Assembly (NCBI GenBank): GCA_945876015.1 | Contig: CAMCNM010000021.1 | Span: forward strand, 1-13,817 | DNA length: 13,817 bases | Origin: Gemmatimonas phototrophica | GTDB lineage: Bacteria; Gemmatimonadota; Gemmatimonadetes; Longimicrobiales; Gaopeijiaceae | Direction of reading: 5' to 3' | Shown: in pieces, positions 6,051-12,618 of the stretch | Layout: each line of letters begins with the position of its first letter | Numbering within the stretch: the stretch's first letter is position 1 | Translations under genes and position numbers: made by a program | The notes under the pieces: model-generated | What the model saw: only the letters and a program-made list of their open reading frames with translations | Told to the model about the DNA's origin: nothing | The model's database searches: none

Positions 6051-6909
6051 AGGGCAGCAAGCGTGCTGCCGCCTCGGGCGTGCACAGGAAGAGATTGGTG
6101 CCGGGAGCGGGGACGACACGGTCCATCCGGCGCGGACCGTCCTCGTCGAGCCGATAGACCTGGTAACCGAGCGGCCGAACCATCGCATCGACCTGGGCCG
6201 CCGCTTCCGCGCCGAGTACCTCGATGAGCAGCGCCGGCTTCCTCTCGCGCAGCTGATTCTCCATCCCGCGCAACACCGCCGGCTCGTGTCCTTCGACGTC
6301 GATCTTGAGGAGGTCTGGAGGTCGGATCGTCCCCGCGGCCACGAGCGTGTCGAGGCGCGCCAACCTCACTGGCACGTGGTTGCGAGGTCGGCCCGTGGAT
6401 GCGGCGTTCTCTAGCGTGGCGGAGATCTCGTGCTCTTCGGGCGTGTCGAACATGATGCCGTCGCCGTCGCGATCGGAGACCGCGGTCGCATCGACGGCGA
6501 TGTCGTATGCGTTGAGGTCTACGTTCGCCTGGAGCTTCTTCCGGATCCGCTCTATGGGCTCGAACGCAACGACGGCGGCACGGGGCGAAGCCGCCTTGGC
6601 CGCCAGCGCATACAACCCGGTGTTGGCTCCCACGTCGAGAACCGACTGGGCCTGCTGGGCGGCTTTCACCCAGAGCCGCAGGCTCGACCCCTGCCAGTGT
6701 CCGAACAGGCCGGACCAGAACACCTCGTTCTCGATCACATACCCGTAGTGCCGCATGCGAAAGGTGGTATCGGCCACCTCGACGTCGAACACGCCCTGGA
6801 AGCTGAGGTGTCGGTAGACGGTCTCCGGAAGGGAGAGGCGGCGCAGGACCTCCAACACGGGTTGCTTGAACGGAATCGCCTGGTAAACCTTACGCGCTAT
6901 CTTTCGCAT
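6049..6909 (-). CDS. FkbM-family SAM-dependent methyltransferase
   Basis: A 286-residue protein of the FkbM family, whose members O-methylate sugars of surface glycans or secondary metabolites. The SAM-binding motif VLDVGANTGLYALAAK is at about 90-105, the acidic residue of the second motif is in AFEP (115-118), and the family motif LLKIDVEGHEPAVLRGM is at about 200-216, followed by RKPALLIEV and the closing TNLFLC strand. I chose ATG 6907-6909 (MRKIARKVYQ) because the longer frame up to 7083 runs through hemD on the other strand and looks non-coding. No strong ribosome site is visible. The substrate cannot be told from sequence; the nearby polysaccharide genes suggest a sugar, but it is transcribed away from them. 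It diverges from hemD with 37 bases between the starts. Confidence 0.88.
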   Translation of the reverse strand: MRKIARKVYQAIPFKQPVLEVLRRLSLPETVYRHLSFQGVFDVEVADTTFRMRHYGYVIENEVFWSGLFGHWQGSSLRLWVKAAQQAQSVLDVGANTGLYALAAKAASPRAAVVAFEPIERIRKKLQANVDLNAYDIAVDATAVSDRDGDGIMFDTPEEHEISATLENAASTGRPRNHVPVRLARLDTLVAAGTIRPPDLLKIDVEGHEPAVLRGMENQLRERKPALLIEVLGAEAAAQVDAMVRPLGYQVYRLDEDGPRRMDRVVPAPGTNLFLCTPEAAARLLP

Positions 6910-6946
6910 CGTCGCAATCTCATGCCGCTCGAGGAGTGACGCTACG

Positions 6947-7747
6947 GTGAATGGTGAGCGGACTTCGGTCGGAGAGAGACGCCTGGCGGGACTCGCGGTC
7001 GTCGTCACCCGAGCCGCCGAGCCGGGCGAGCCCCTGACCCGGGCGCTCGCCGCGGCCGGGGCCGAGATCCGCGCGCTTCCCATGGTCGCGTTCGAGCAGC
7101 CCTCGGACCCGAGACCGCTCGCGCGCGCGCTGTCGCGGTGGGACGACTACGACTGGGTGGCGTTCACCTCGCCCCGGGGGGTCGCGGCGGTTTCCGACGC
7201 ATTCGCCGCGCTGGGGGTGGATCCGCGCGGCCGGGCGCCACGCCGGCTCGCGGCGGTGGGGCCCTCGACCGCGGCGGCGGCGGTCGCGATCGGATGGCGG
7301 CCCGACCTGGTCCCCGAGCGGTTCGACTCCGAAGGTCTGCTCGAAGCGATGGACCGCCTGGGCGAGCGCCTGACCGGCGTGCGCTTTCTTCTCCCACTCG
7401 CCGACATCGCGCGGGAGACCCTGGCCTCCGGTCTGCGCGATCGCGGGGCGCAGGTGGACAGCGTCGTCGCGTACCGCTCGACGACCCCGACCGGCGTGGA
7501 CGCGCCGTCGGCGATGGATCTCATCGGAGGAGCCCTACCGGTGCTGCTCACCTTCACCTCGCCTTCTGCGGCGCGTCATCTGCTGGAGCGCGCCGGGCCG
7601 TCCGCCCTCGAGGCGCCGGTGGCCGCGATCGGTCCGGTCACGGCCGCCGCCGCCAGCGCCCTCGGCTACCGCGTGGTCGCGGTGCCCGAGGACCACACGC
7701 TGGAAGGGTTGGCCGAGGCGGTGTGCCGCTGGTGGGAGAGCTGTTGA
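6947..7747 (+). CDS. hemD: Uroporphyrinogen-III synthase
   Basis: A 266-residue protein matching the HemD fold: two Rossmann-like halves that close hydroxymethylbilane to uroporphyrinogen III with inversion of ring D, a cytosolic step of heme and corrin synthesis. Recognisable parts are VVVTRAAEPGEPLTRALAAAGA (about 18-39), the conserved DWVAFTSPRGVAA (about 67-79), LAAVGPSTAAA, the ring-binding stretch LLPLADIARETLASGLRDRGAQV, the VVAYRS strand, TFTSPSAARHLL and VAAIGPVTAAAASALGY. HemD diverges strongly, but this combination is specific. Start GTG 6947 has GAGGAG at 6931-6936 before it. The usual partner hemC is not adjacent. The stop overlaps a TTG start of the truncated flippase gene (TTGA, 7744-7747), suggesting read-through into the polysaccharide region. 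Confidence 0.9.
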   Translation: MNGERTSVGERRLAGLAVVVTRAAEPGEPLTRALAAAGAEIRALPMVAFEQPSDPRPLARALSRWDDYDWVAFTSPRGVAAVSDAFAALGVDPRGRAPRRLAAVGPSTAAAAVAIGWRPDLVPERFDSEGLLEAMDRLGERLTGVRFLLPLADIARETLASGLRDRGAQVDSVVAYRSTTPTGVDAPSAMDLIGGALPVLLTFTSPSAARHLLERAGPSALEAPVAAIGPVTAAAASALGYRVVAVPEDHTLEGLAEAVCRWWESC

Positions 7748-8178
7748 CCGAAATCCCCGAGGCTCCGACACCGGCTCCTTTCCTGGGTGGTCGGCTTCGA
7801 CTCGGACAAGCTGCGTTCGCGGCGGTCTACGCCGATGTCTTGCTCGCCGTGCTCAGCCTCGCGCTCGTTCCCTATCTCATCTCCAGGCTTGGCACCGAGC
7901 CTTACGGCATTCTCGGCATCGTCTCGATGATCGGCGGACAGCTCGGCATCCTGCACGTCGGGATCGGTACCGCCGCCACCCGACTGGTGGCGGAGAGCGT
8001 GGGGAAGGGAGGGGAGGGACTCGAGATCCGCCTCACCGGTGCCGCGGCCGTGAGCGCCGCGGCGCGAGGAATGGGTGCTCGGAAAGAGCGGGCTCAAGGC
8101 CCTGCAATACATGGCGCTCGAGATCCCGCCGGTGGTGGAGCGGATCGGCGTCAACTCCGAGATCGTGCGCGACGGTGA
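7744..8178 (+). pseudogene. Polysaccharide flippase (Wzx/MVF type), N-terminal fragment only
   Basis: From TTG 7744 (GGGAG at 7734-7738, five-base spacing; GTG 7732 is an alternative) about 105 residues look like the start of a lipid-linked oligosaccharide flippase of the Wzx/polysaccharide biosynthesis protein family. It has a first membrane helix around AFAAVYADVLLAVLSLALVP, then YLISRLGTEPYGILGIVSMI, the LGxxxYG family hallmark, and GILHVGIGTAATRLVAESVG. A full flippase has over 400 residues and 12-14 helices. Here membrane character stops near base 8050, and the frame ends at 8178 in residues that belong to another gene read out of frame. Immediately after base 8053 the next frame encodes the C-terminus of a glycosyltransferase. 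It therefore cannot make a working flippase. Confidence 0.72.
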
Positions 8179-8359
8179 GAACGGGTTCCTGGCTGCGGGC
8201 CCCGCGGAGTGGGCGGAAAAGTTGGCGCGGCTCGTCCGCGATCCCGGGCTGCGCGAGCGGATGGGCAAGGAAGCACGCCGCACGGTCGAGGCGCGCTACT
8301 CGGTGAAGGCGAACGCGGCGCGCTACCGTGCCGTGCTGGAGGCGGCCGCGGGTGGCTGA
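8054..8359 (+). pseudogene. GT4-family glycosyltransferase, C-terminal fragment only
   Basis: About 100 residues, open in this frame only after a TGA at 8051-8053, with GTG 8075 as the first possible start. The sequence EEWVLGKSGLKALQYMALEI, then PPVVERIGVNSEIVRDGENGFLA, EWAEKLARLVRDPGLRERMG and ARRTVEARYSV is the classic end of a GT-B fold, GT4 glycosyltransferase (nucleotide-sugar binding half). The whole acceptor domain and most of the donor domain are missing, so it cannot be active. The residues leading up to GKSGLKALQYMA fit the family, so the breakpoint lies between about 8050 and 8066. The stop TGA at 8357-8359 overlaps the GTG start of the next open frame (8352), which looks like an original operon junction. 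Confidence 0.75.
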
Positions 8360-9140
8360 CCGGGCGCGGGTGCGCGTGAGCGGGCGCTGGATCGACGGCG
8401 CCGCGCTGTTCCTGGCGGCGTGGCTGCACCCAGCGGGGACGCGGCCGCTCACCTGGGACGAAGTGGACTACGTCGTGGCGGCGCGCGCCGGCACGTGGGC
8501 GAACCTGATCGACCGGGGCGCGATGGGTCCGCTCACGTTCGCGCGGTTCTCGTTGGCCAAGGCGGGTCGCGGCGACGCGCTGCCCGAGCGCCTCGCCGGG
8601 ATGTTCGCGTTCGCCGTCTGGGACGAGCCGCGAAGGCGATTGCTGCTCGCGCGCGACCGGGCGGGCGAGAAGCCGCTCTTCGTCGCGCGCATGAAGGGGC
8701 TGCTCGCGTTCGCCTCCGAGATCAAGGCGCTGCTCGAGGTGCCCCACGTGCGGGTCAGCGCGGCGGTGGACGACAACGCGTTCCCGTTCTACCTGGCCTA
8801 CGGATACGTTCCGACGCCGCGCACGTTCTACCGTGGGATCGAGCGGCTCGCGCCGGGAAGCGCGTGCGTGGCCGAGGCCGATCCCTCCTGCCCACGCCTG
8901 CGCAGCCGGATGGGAGCCTATCCCGCGTTCGGCGGCGAAGGCGCGCTGGAGGCGGCCCTCGAGGCCTCCCGGGTCAACGCGGTGGTGGTCATCGGCCCGG
9001 CGGACGGGGCTGGCCCGGACTCGTCCGCGGAGCGCTTCCCCTCGCTCCTGGCGCACCTGGAATCCCGGGGCTCGCTGGACGTATTCAGGCTCCGGGTCAG
9101 CGTCGAGGCCGAGGGAGAGGTGATCGGCCGCCCGGGCTGA
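8352..9140 (+). pseudogene. Mosaic ORF: membrane glycosyltransferase N-terminus + asparagine synthetase B middle + unknown C-terminus
   Basis: One open frame of 262 codons from GTG 8352, made of unrelated parts. Residues 1-72 have a hydrophobic stretch (DGAALFLAAWL) then RPLTWDEVDYVVAARAGTWAN, like the N-terminal helix and DE-containing first loop of PMT/ArnT-type integral membrane glycosyltransferases. Residues about 74-173 (LAGMFAFAVWDEPRRRLLLA, RDRAGEKPLF, FASEIKALLEVP, YLAYGYVPTPRTFYRGIERL, APGS) match the middle and end of the glutaminase domain of asparagine synthetase B; the N-terminal catalytic Cys and the whole synthetase domain are missing. Residues about 176-262 (RMGAYPAFGGEGALEAALEA, VNAVVVIGP, LDVFRLRVSVE) look like a C-terminal Rossmann-like domain fused to some WecA/TagO phosphotransferases, a weaker call. 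None of the parts is complete, so activity is unlikely even though the frame is open. Confidence 0.65.
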
Positions 9141-9145
9141 GGCGC

Positions 9146-9174
9146 TTGATACAGGGCCCCGACCCTCACATGTT
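9146..9174 (+). promoter_or_regulatory. Candidate promoter before the UDP-sugar dehydrogenase gene
   Basis: TTGATA at 9146-9151 (five of six matches to TTGACA) is followed by 17 bases and CATGTT at 9169-9174 (three of six matches to TATAAT). It sits in the 84-base gap between the mosaic ORF and the next intact gene, the only sizeable gap in this stretch. The -10 box is poor, so this is tentative. Confidence 0.3.
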
Positions 9175-9224
9175 GGCTTGTCTCAGGCGCAATCGCGCCC
9201 TCCCTCACGCCAATACCTGGTCCA

Positions 9225-10559
9225 ATGGTCGACGACGCCCTCAAACGCTTTCAATCCGCCGAGATCACGCTCGGGGTGATCGGTCTCGGGTACGTGGGGC
9301 TGCCCCTGGCCGTGGAGGCCGCGCGCAGCGGCCTGCACGTGGTGGGCTTCGACGTTAAGGATGCGGTCGAGCGCAGCATCAACGCGGGGAAGACCCACAT
9401 CCAGGCCGTCAGCGACGAGGACCTGGCGAAGCAGGTGCACGCCGGCCGACTCGAGGCGACGACCGACTTCTCGCGCCTCGCGGAGTGTGACGCGATCTCG
9501 ATCTGCGTGCCGACTCCGCTCTCGAAGACGCGCGACCCGGACGTCTCGTTCGTCCTCGCCGCGACCGCCTCGGTTGTGGCCGCGCTCCGCCCCGGTCAGC
9601 TCGTCGTGCTCGAGTCCACCACCTATCCGGGCACCACGCGCGAGCTGATGCTTCCCGCGATGGAGAAGGCCGGGCTGGTGGTTGGCGTCGATTTCTTCCT
9701 GTGCTTCTCTCCCGAGCGCGTCGATCCCGGCAATCCGAAGTGGAAGACGAAGAACACGCCCAAGGTGATCGGTGGAGTGACCCCGCAGTGCACCCGGGTG
9801 GGCCAGGTGTTCTACGAGCGCTTCATCGATACGATGATTCCGGTCTCGTCGGTCGAAGCCGCGGAGCTGACCAAGATCCTCGAGAACACGTTCCGTGCGG
9901 TGAACATCGGGCTCGTGAACGAGACCGCGATCATCGCGGATCGTCTGAAGGTGGACGTTTGGGAGGTGATCGAGGCGGCGGCGACCAAGCCGTTCGGCTA
10001 CATGCGCTTCACGCCCGGGCCCGGCCTGGGGGGGCACTGCATTCCGATCGACCCGCACTACCTGTCCTGGAAGATGCGGACGTTGAACTACAAGACGCGC
10101 TTCATCGAGCTCGCCTCGGAGATCAACGCCGAGATGCCGATGTTCGTGGTGGGGAAGGTGCGCGAGGCGCTGAACGCATGCAGGAAGTCGGTGAACGGAT
10201 CCACCGTCCTCCTCCTCGGTGTCGCATACAAGCCGGACATCGACGACGTCCGCGAGTCCCCCGCGCTCGACATCATCAGGTTGCTCGAGGCGGACGGCGC
10301 GAAGGTGATGTTCAGCGATCCCTACGTGCCCAGCGTATCCGAGAACGGCCACCGTTTCGAGTCGGTCGCGCTCACACCCGAGCTGCTCGAGTCGGTGGAC
10401 GCGGCGGTGATCGTGACCGACCACGCCGTGTTCGACTACGCGGCGGTGATGAAGCATGCACGTGTGGTCGTGGACGCCCGCAACGCCACGGCCGGCATTC
10501 CCGCCTCGCCCCTCTCCGGCCAACCGCAGCGCTGGATCGTGAAGGTCCAGGGGGACTGA
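9225..10559 (+). CDS. UDP-N-acetyl-D-glucosamine/mannosamine 6-dehydrogenase family (nucleotide-sugar dehydrogenase)
   Basis: A 444-residue NAD-dependent enzyme that oxidises the C6 hydroxyl of a UDP-sugar to a carboxylate, supplying a hexuronic acid for surface polysaccharide. The NAD-binding motif VIGLGYVGLPLAVEAA is at about 18-33. VPTPLSKTRDPDVSFVLAAT, ESTTYPGTTRE and CFSPERVDPGN follow in family order. The central ILENTFRAVNIGLVNETA holds conserved substrate and active-site residues, and the catalytic Cys is residue 272 in GGHCIPIDPHYLSWK. The UDP-binding C-terminal domain has LLLGVAYKPDIDDVRESPAL. The SPERVDPGN form and spacing resemble WbpA/TviB/WecC-type enzymes more than UDP-glucose dehydrogenase, so UDP-GlcNAc or UDP-ManNAc is the likely substrate, but this is by eye. 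ATG 9225 fits the family N-terminus; the ribosome site is weak. The next gene begins one base after the stop. Confidence 0.93.
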   Translation: MVDDALKRFQSAEITLGVIGLGYVGLPLAVEAARSGLHVVGFDVKDAVERSINAGKTHIQAVSDEDLAKQVHAGRLEATTDFSRLAECDAISICVPTPLSKTRDPDVSFVLAATASVVAALRPGQLVVLESTTYPGTTRELMLPAMEKAGLVVGVDFFLCFSPERVDPGNPKWKTKNTPKVIGGVTPQCTRVGQVFYERFIDTMIPVSSVEAAELTKILENTFRAVNIGLVNETAIIADRLKVDVWEVIEAAATKPFGYMRFTPGPGLGGHCIPIDPHYLSWKMRTLNYKTRFIELASEINAEMPMFVVGKVREALNACRKSVNGSTVLLLGVAYKPDIDDVRESPALDIIRLLEADGAKVMFSDPYVPSVSENGHRFESVALTPELLESVDAAVIVTDHAVFDYAAVMKHARVVVDARNATAGIPASPLSGQPQRWIVKVQGD

Positions 10560-10560
10560 C

Positions 10561-11742
10561 ACGCGCCCTCCCAGGACCCTCGTCCACCGCGTCATCGCGC
10601 GCCTGAACGTAGGGGGCCCGGCCCTCCACGTCGTGAACCTCGCCCGTGGCCTGGAGCCGCACGGGTTCCGGACCCGCCTGGTGGCGGGCAGCCTGGAGAG
10701 CGGCGAGGGCGACATGTCCTGGTACGCGCGCGAGCGAGGGGTGGAGCCGACCCTGCTGCCCGCGATGGCCCGCGAGGTGCGCCCGATCCGTGATTTCCGG
10801 AGCCTGCTCGCGCTCCGTCGCATCTTCCTCGCCGACCGCCCCGCCATCGTCCATACCCACACCGCGAAGGCCGGCACGCTCGGGCGCGCCGCCGCCGCGT
10901 GGGCGAACGTCCCGGTCCGCATCCATACGTTCCACGGATACGTTCTAGGCGGCGACTACTTCTCGGGCTTCAAGACCCGCGCGTTCCTCGAGGTCGAGCG
11001 CCGTCTCGCGCGCGCGTCGAGCCGGCTGATCGTGCTCACCAGCGCGCAGCGCCGCGAGATGTCCGAGCGCCTCGAGATCGCCGATGCGAGCAAGTTCGCG
11101 GTGATCTCGCTCGGGCTCGAGCTCGGACGCTTTCGTGAGGTCGATCCGGCACGCACGCGAGCCGCCACGCGTGCCGGCCTGGGCATCGGTTCCGACGAGC
11201 GCGTCGTCGGCATCGTCGGGAGGCTCGTCGAGGTCAAGAACCACGAGCTCATGCTCGACGGCTTCGCGCGTCTCGCCCGGATGGACGGCCCGCCCTGGCG
11301 GCTCCTCGTGGTGGGAGGTGGCGAGGATCGAGAGGAAGCGCTGCGCGAGCGCTCGCGCCGACTCGGGATCGAGAATCGCGTGATGTGGCTGGGCTGGCGG
11401 CGCGATCTTCCGCAGCTCTACCCGGCGATGGATGTGGTCGCGCTCACCTCGCGGGACGAGGGCACGCCGGTCGCGCTGCTGGAAGCGCTGGCGTCCGGCA
11501 TCCCGGTGGCCGCGACTGCCGTGGGGGGCGTCGCGGAAGTGCTCGAGGAGGGTCGCCTGGGCGAGCTGGTGGACGAGGCCGAGCCCGAAGCGGTCGCGGT
11601 TGCGGTCAGGCGGGCGTTCGAGCGGCGGGTGGACGACGCCACGCGCGACCAGGTGGTCGCCCGCTTCTCCGTCGAGCGCCTGTGCTCGGACATGGCGGCC
11701 CTGTACCGGGAGGAAATGGAGCGGGCCGGCGTCGCCGGTTGA
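10561..11742 (+). CDS. GT4-family glycosyltransferase, probably starting at a non-canonical ACG codon
   Basis: About 393 residues with a full GT-B architecture. The N-terminal acceptor half begins LVHRVIARLNVGGPALHVVN, where the NVGGP turn is a GT4 hallmark, and includes IVHTHTAKAGTLGR and HTFHGYVL. The donor half has GIVGRLVEVKNHELMLDGFA, LLVVGGGEDREEAL, VMWLGWRRDLPQLYPAMDV and the E-x7-E nucleotide-sugar motif in DEGTPVALLEALASGIPVA. It likely adds one sugar to a lipid-linked glycan at the cytoplasmic face of the membrane; donor and acceptor are unknown. The first ATG/GTG/TTG in frame is GTG 10633, which would delete the conserved NVGGP region. Upstream of it, down to an in-frame TGA at 10540-10542, the only plausible start is ACG 10561, six bases after AGGGGG (10549-10554). 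The gene follows the dehydrogenase by one base. Confidence 0.9.
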   Translation, partial: TRPPRTLVHRVIARLNVGGPALHVVNLARGLEPHGFRTRLVAGSLESGEGDMSWYARERGVEPTLLPAMAREVRPIRDFRSLLALRRIFLADRPAIVHTHTAKAGTLGRAAAAWANVPVRIHTFHGYVLGGDYFSGFKTRAFLEVERRLARASSRLIVLTSAQRREMSERLEIADASKFAVISLGLELGRFREVDPARTRAATRAGLGIGSDERVVGIVGRLVEVKNHELMLDGFARLARMDGPPWRLLVVGGGEDREEALRERSRRLGIENRVMWLGWRRDLPQLYPAMDVVALTSRDEGTPVALLEALASGIPVAATAVGGVAEVLEEGRLGELVDEAEPEAVAVAVRRAFERRVDDATRDQVVARFSVERLCSDMAALYREEMERAGVAG

Positions 11743-11766
11743 CCCTTCCTTCGCTTCGGATACCTT
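11739..11766 (+). promoter_or_regulatory. Candidate promoter before the phosphatase gene
   Basis: TTGACC at 11739-11744 (five of six matches to TTGACA) overlaps the glycosyltransferase stop. It is followed by 16 bases and TACCTT at 11761-11766 (three of six matches to TATAAT). A transcript from here would begin about 30 bases before the TTG start at 11805. The -10 box resembles the TATCTT upstream of rpmJ. The call rests on consensus match alone. Confidence 0.3.
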
Positions 11767-11804
11767 CCGCGCGTGCATCGAACCCCCCACCGCCGCATCC
11801 AAGC

Positions 11805-12590
11805 TTGACCACCGACGACCTCACGCGCATTGCCCGTGCTCTCGAGCGTGCCGCGGAGGCGCTGCGTCCCTTCACGGCGGGCGCGGTCGCCCACGTCCTG
11901 AAGGAGCGCGGGGATCCGCTCACCGAGGCGGACCTGGCGGTGAACCGCGTGTTGCACGAGACGCTGCCGCGCCCCGGCGAGGGTTGGCTCTCCGAGGAGA
12001 CGGCGGACGACGCGGAGCGCATCTCCCACTCGCGCGTCTGGGTGGTGGACCCGATCGACGGCACGCAGGAGTTCGTCCAGGGGATCCCCGAGTGGTGCGT
12101 CTCGATCGGCCTGGTCGAGGACGGAATCGCCGTCGCGGGGGGGATCATGAATCCGGCCACCGGACAGACGATCCTGGGTGGCGTCGGGTCGGGCGTGACC
12201 CTGAACGGGGCGCGGGCAGTCATGGGATCGTCCGGGCTGGCCGGTGCCACCGTCCTGGCGAGCCGGAGCGAGGTCAAGCGCGGGGAGTGGAAGCGGTTCG
12301 AGAGCGCGCCCTTCAGCGTGCGTCCCTGCGGCTCGGTCGCCTACAAGCTGGGCCTCGTTGCGGCGGGCCTGGCCGACGCCACGTGGACCCTCACCCCCAA
12401 GAGCGAGTGGGACGTCGCGGCGGGCGCCGCGTTGATGCGTGCCGCGGGTGGGGTCGTGCTCCACGCGGACGGATCGGAGCCCACGTTCAACTGCCCCGAT
12501 CCGCGCCTGACGGACTTTCTCGCCGGACCCGCCCCGCTTCTCGACGAGTTCCGGGAAAAGTGGCTGGCTCCCCCGTCGTCCCTCCGGTAG
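11805..12590 (+). CDS. Inositol monophosphatase / CysQ-like phosphatase
   Basis: A 261-residue Mg-dependent phosphatase of the FIG superfamily. Metal-binding motifs are present in order: GDPLTEADLAVN (about 36-47), WLSEET with the metal-binding Glu (61-66), DPIDGTQEFVQG (82-93) and KSEWDVAAGAALMRAAGG (199-216). DPIDGTxEF followed by EWCVSIGLVEDGIAVAGGIMNP is closest to CysQ-type 3'(2'),5'-bisphosphate nucleotidases, which remove phosphate from PAP. Inositol- or sugar-phosphate phosphatase activity is also possible. The start is inferred as TTG 11805 (MTTDDLTRIARALERAAEAL); no ATG or GTG fits, and no clear Shine-Dalgarno sequence is visible. A further in-frame TTG at 11739 overlaps the previous stop but would add a proline-rich segment unlike the family. 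It lies between glycosyltransferase and epimerase genes, so a role in glycan precursor metabolism is possible but unproven. Confidence 0.85.
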   Translation: MTTDDLTRIARALERAAEALRPFTAGAVAHVLKERGDPLTEADLAVNRVLHETLPRPGEGWLSEETADDAERISHSRVWVVDPIDGTQEFVQGIPEWCVSIGLVEDGIAVAGGIMNPATGQTILGGVGSGVTLNGARAVMGSSGLAGATVLASRSEVKRGEWKRFESAPFSVRPCGSVAYKLGLVAAGLADATWTLTPKSEWDVAAGAALMRAAGGVVLHADGSEPTFNCPDPRLTDFLAGPAPLLDEFREKWLAPPSSLR

Positions 12591-12618
12591 CTTCCCGCCA
12601 ACCCGAAGCGGAGGAGTG

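Noticed and set aside
6910..7083. Longer N-terminus (58 extra residues) for the FkbM methyltransferase
   Set aside because: It would be encoded antisense to the hemD start, which has a good ribosome site and conserved N-terminus. The extra residues are a low-complexity Ala/Arg/Ser stretch.
9183..10922. 579-codon open frame on the - strand opposite the dehydrogenase gene
   Set aside because: The + strand dehydrogenase is complete with catalytic motifs; the - strand translation is a low-information, His/Arg-rich shadow.
11385..11804. Upstream extension of the phosphatase frame inside the glycosyltransferase gene
   Set aside because: The extension is an out-of-frame reading of the conserved GT4 C-terminus and consists of Gly/Arg/Ala runs; family similarity begins at about 11805.
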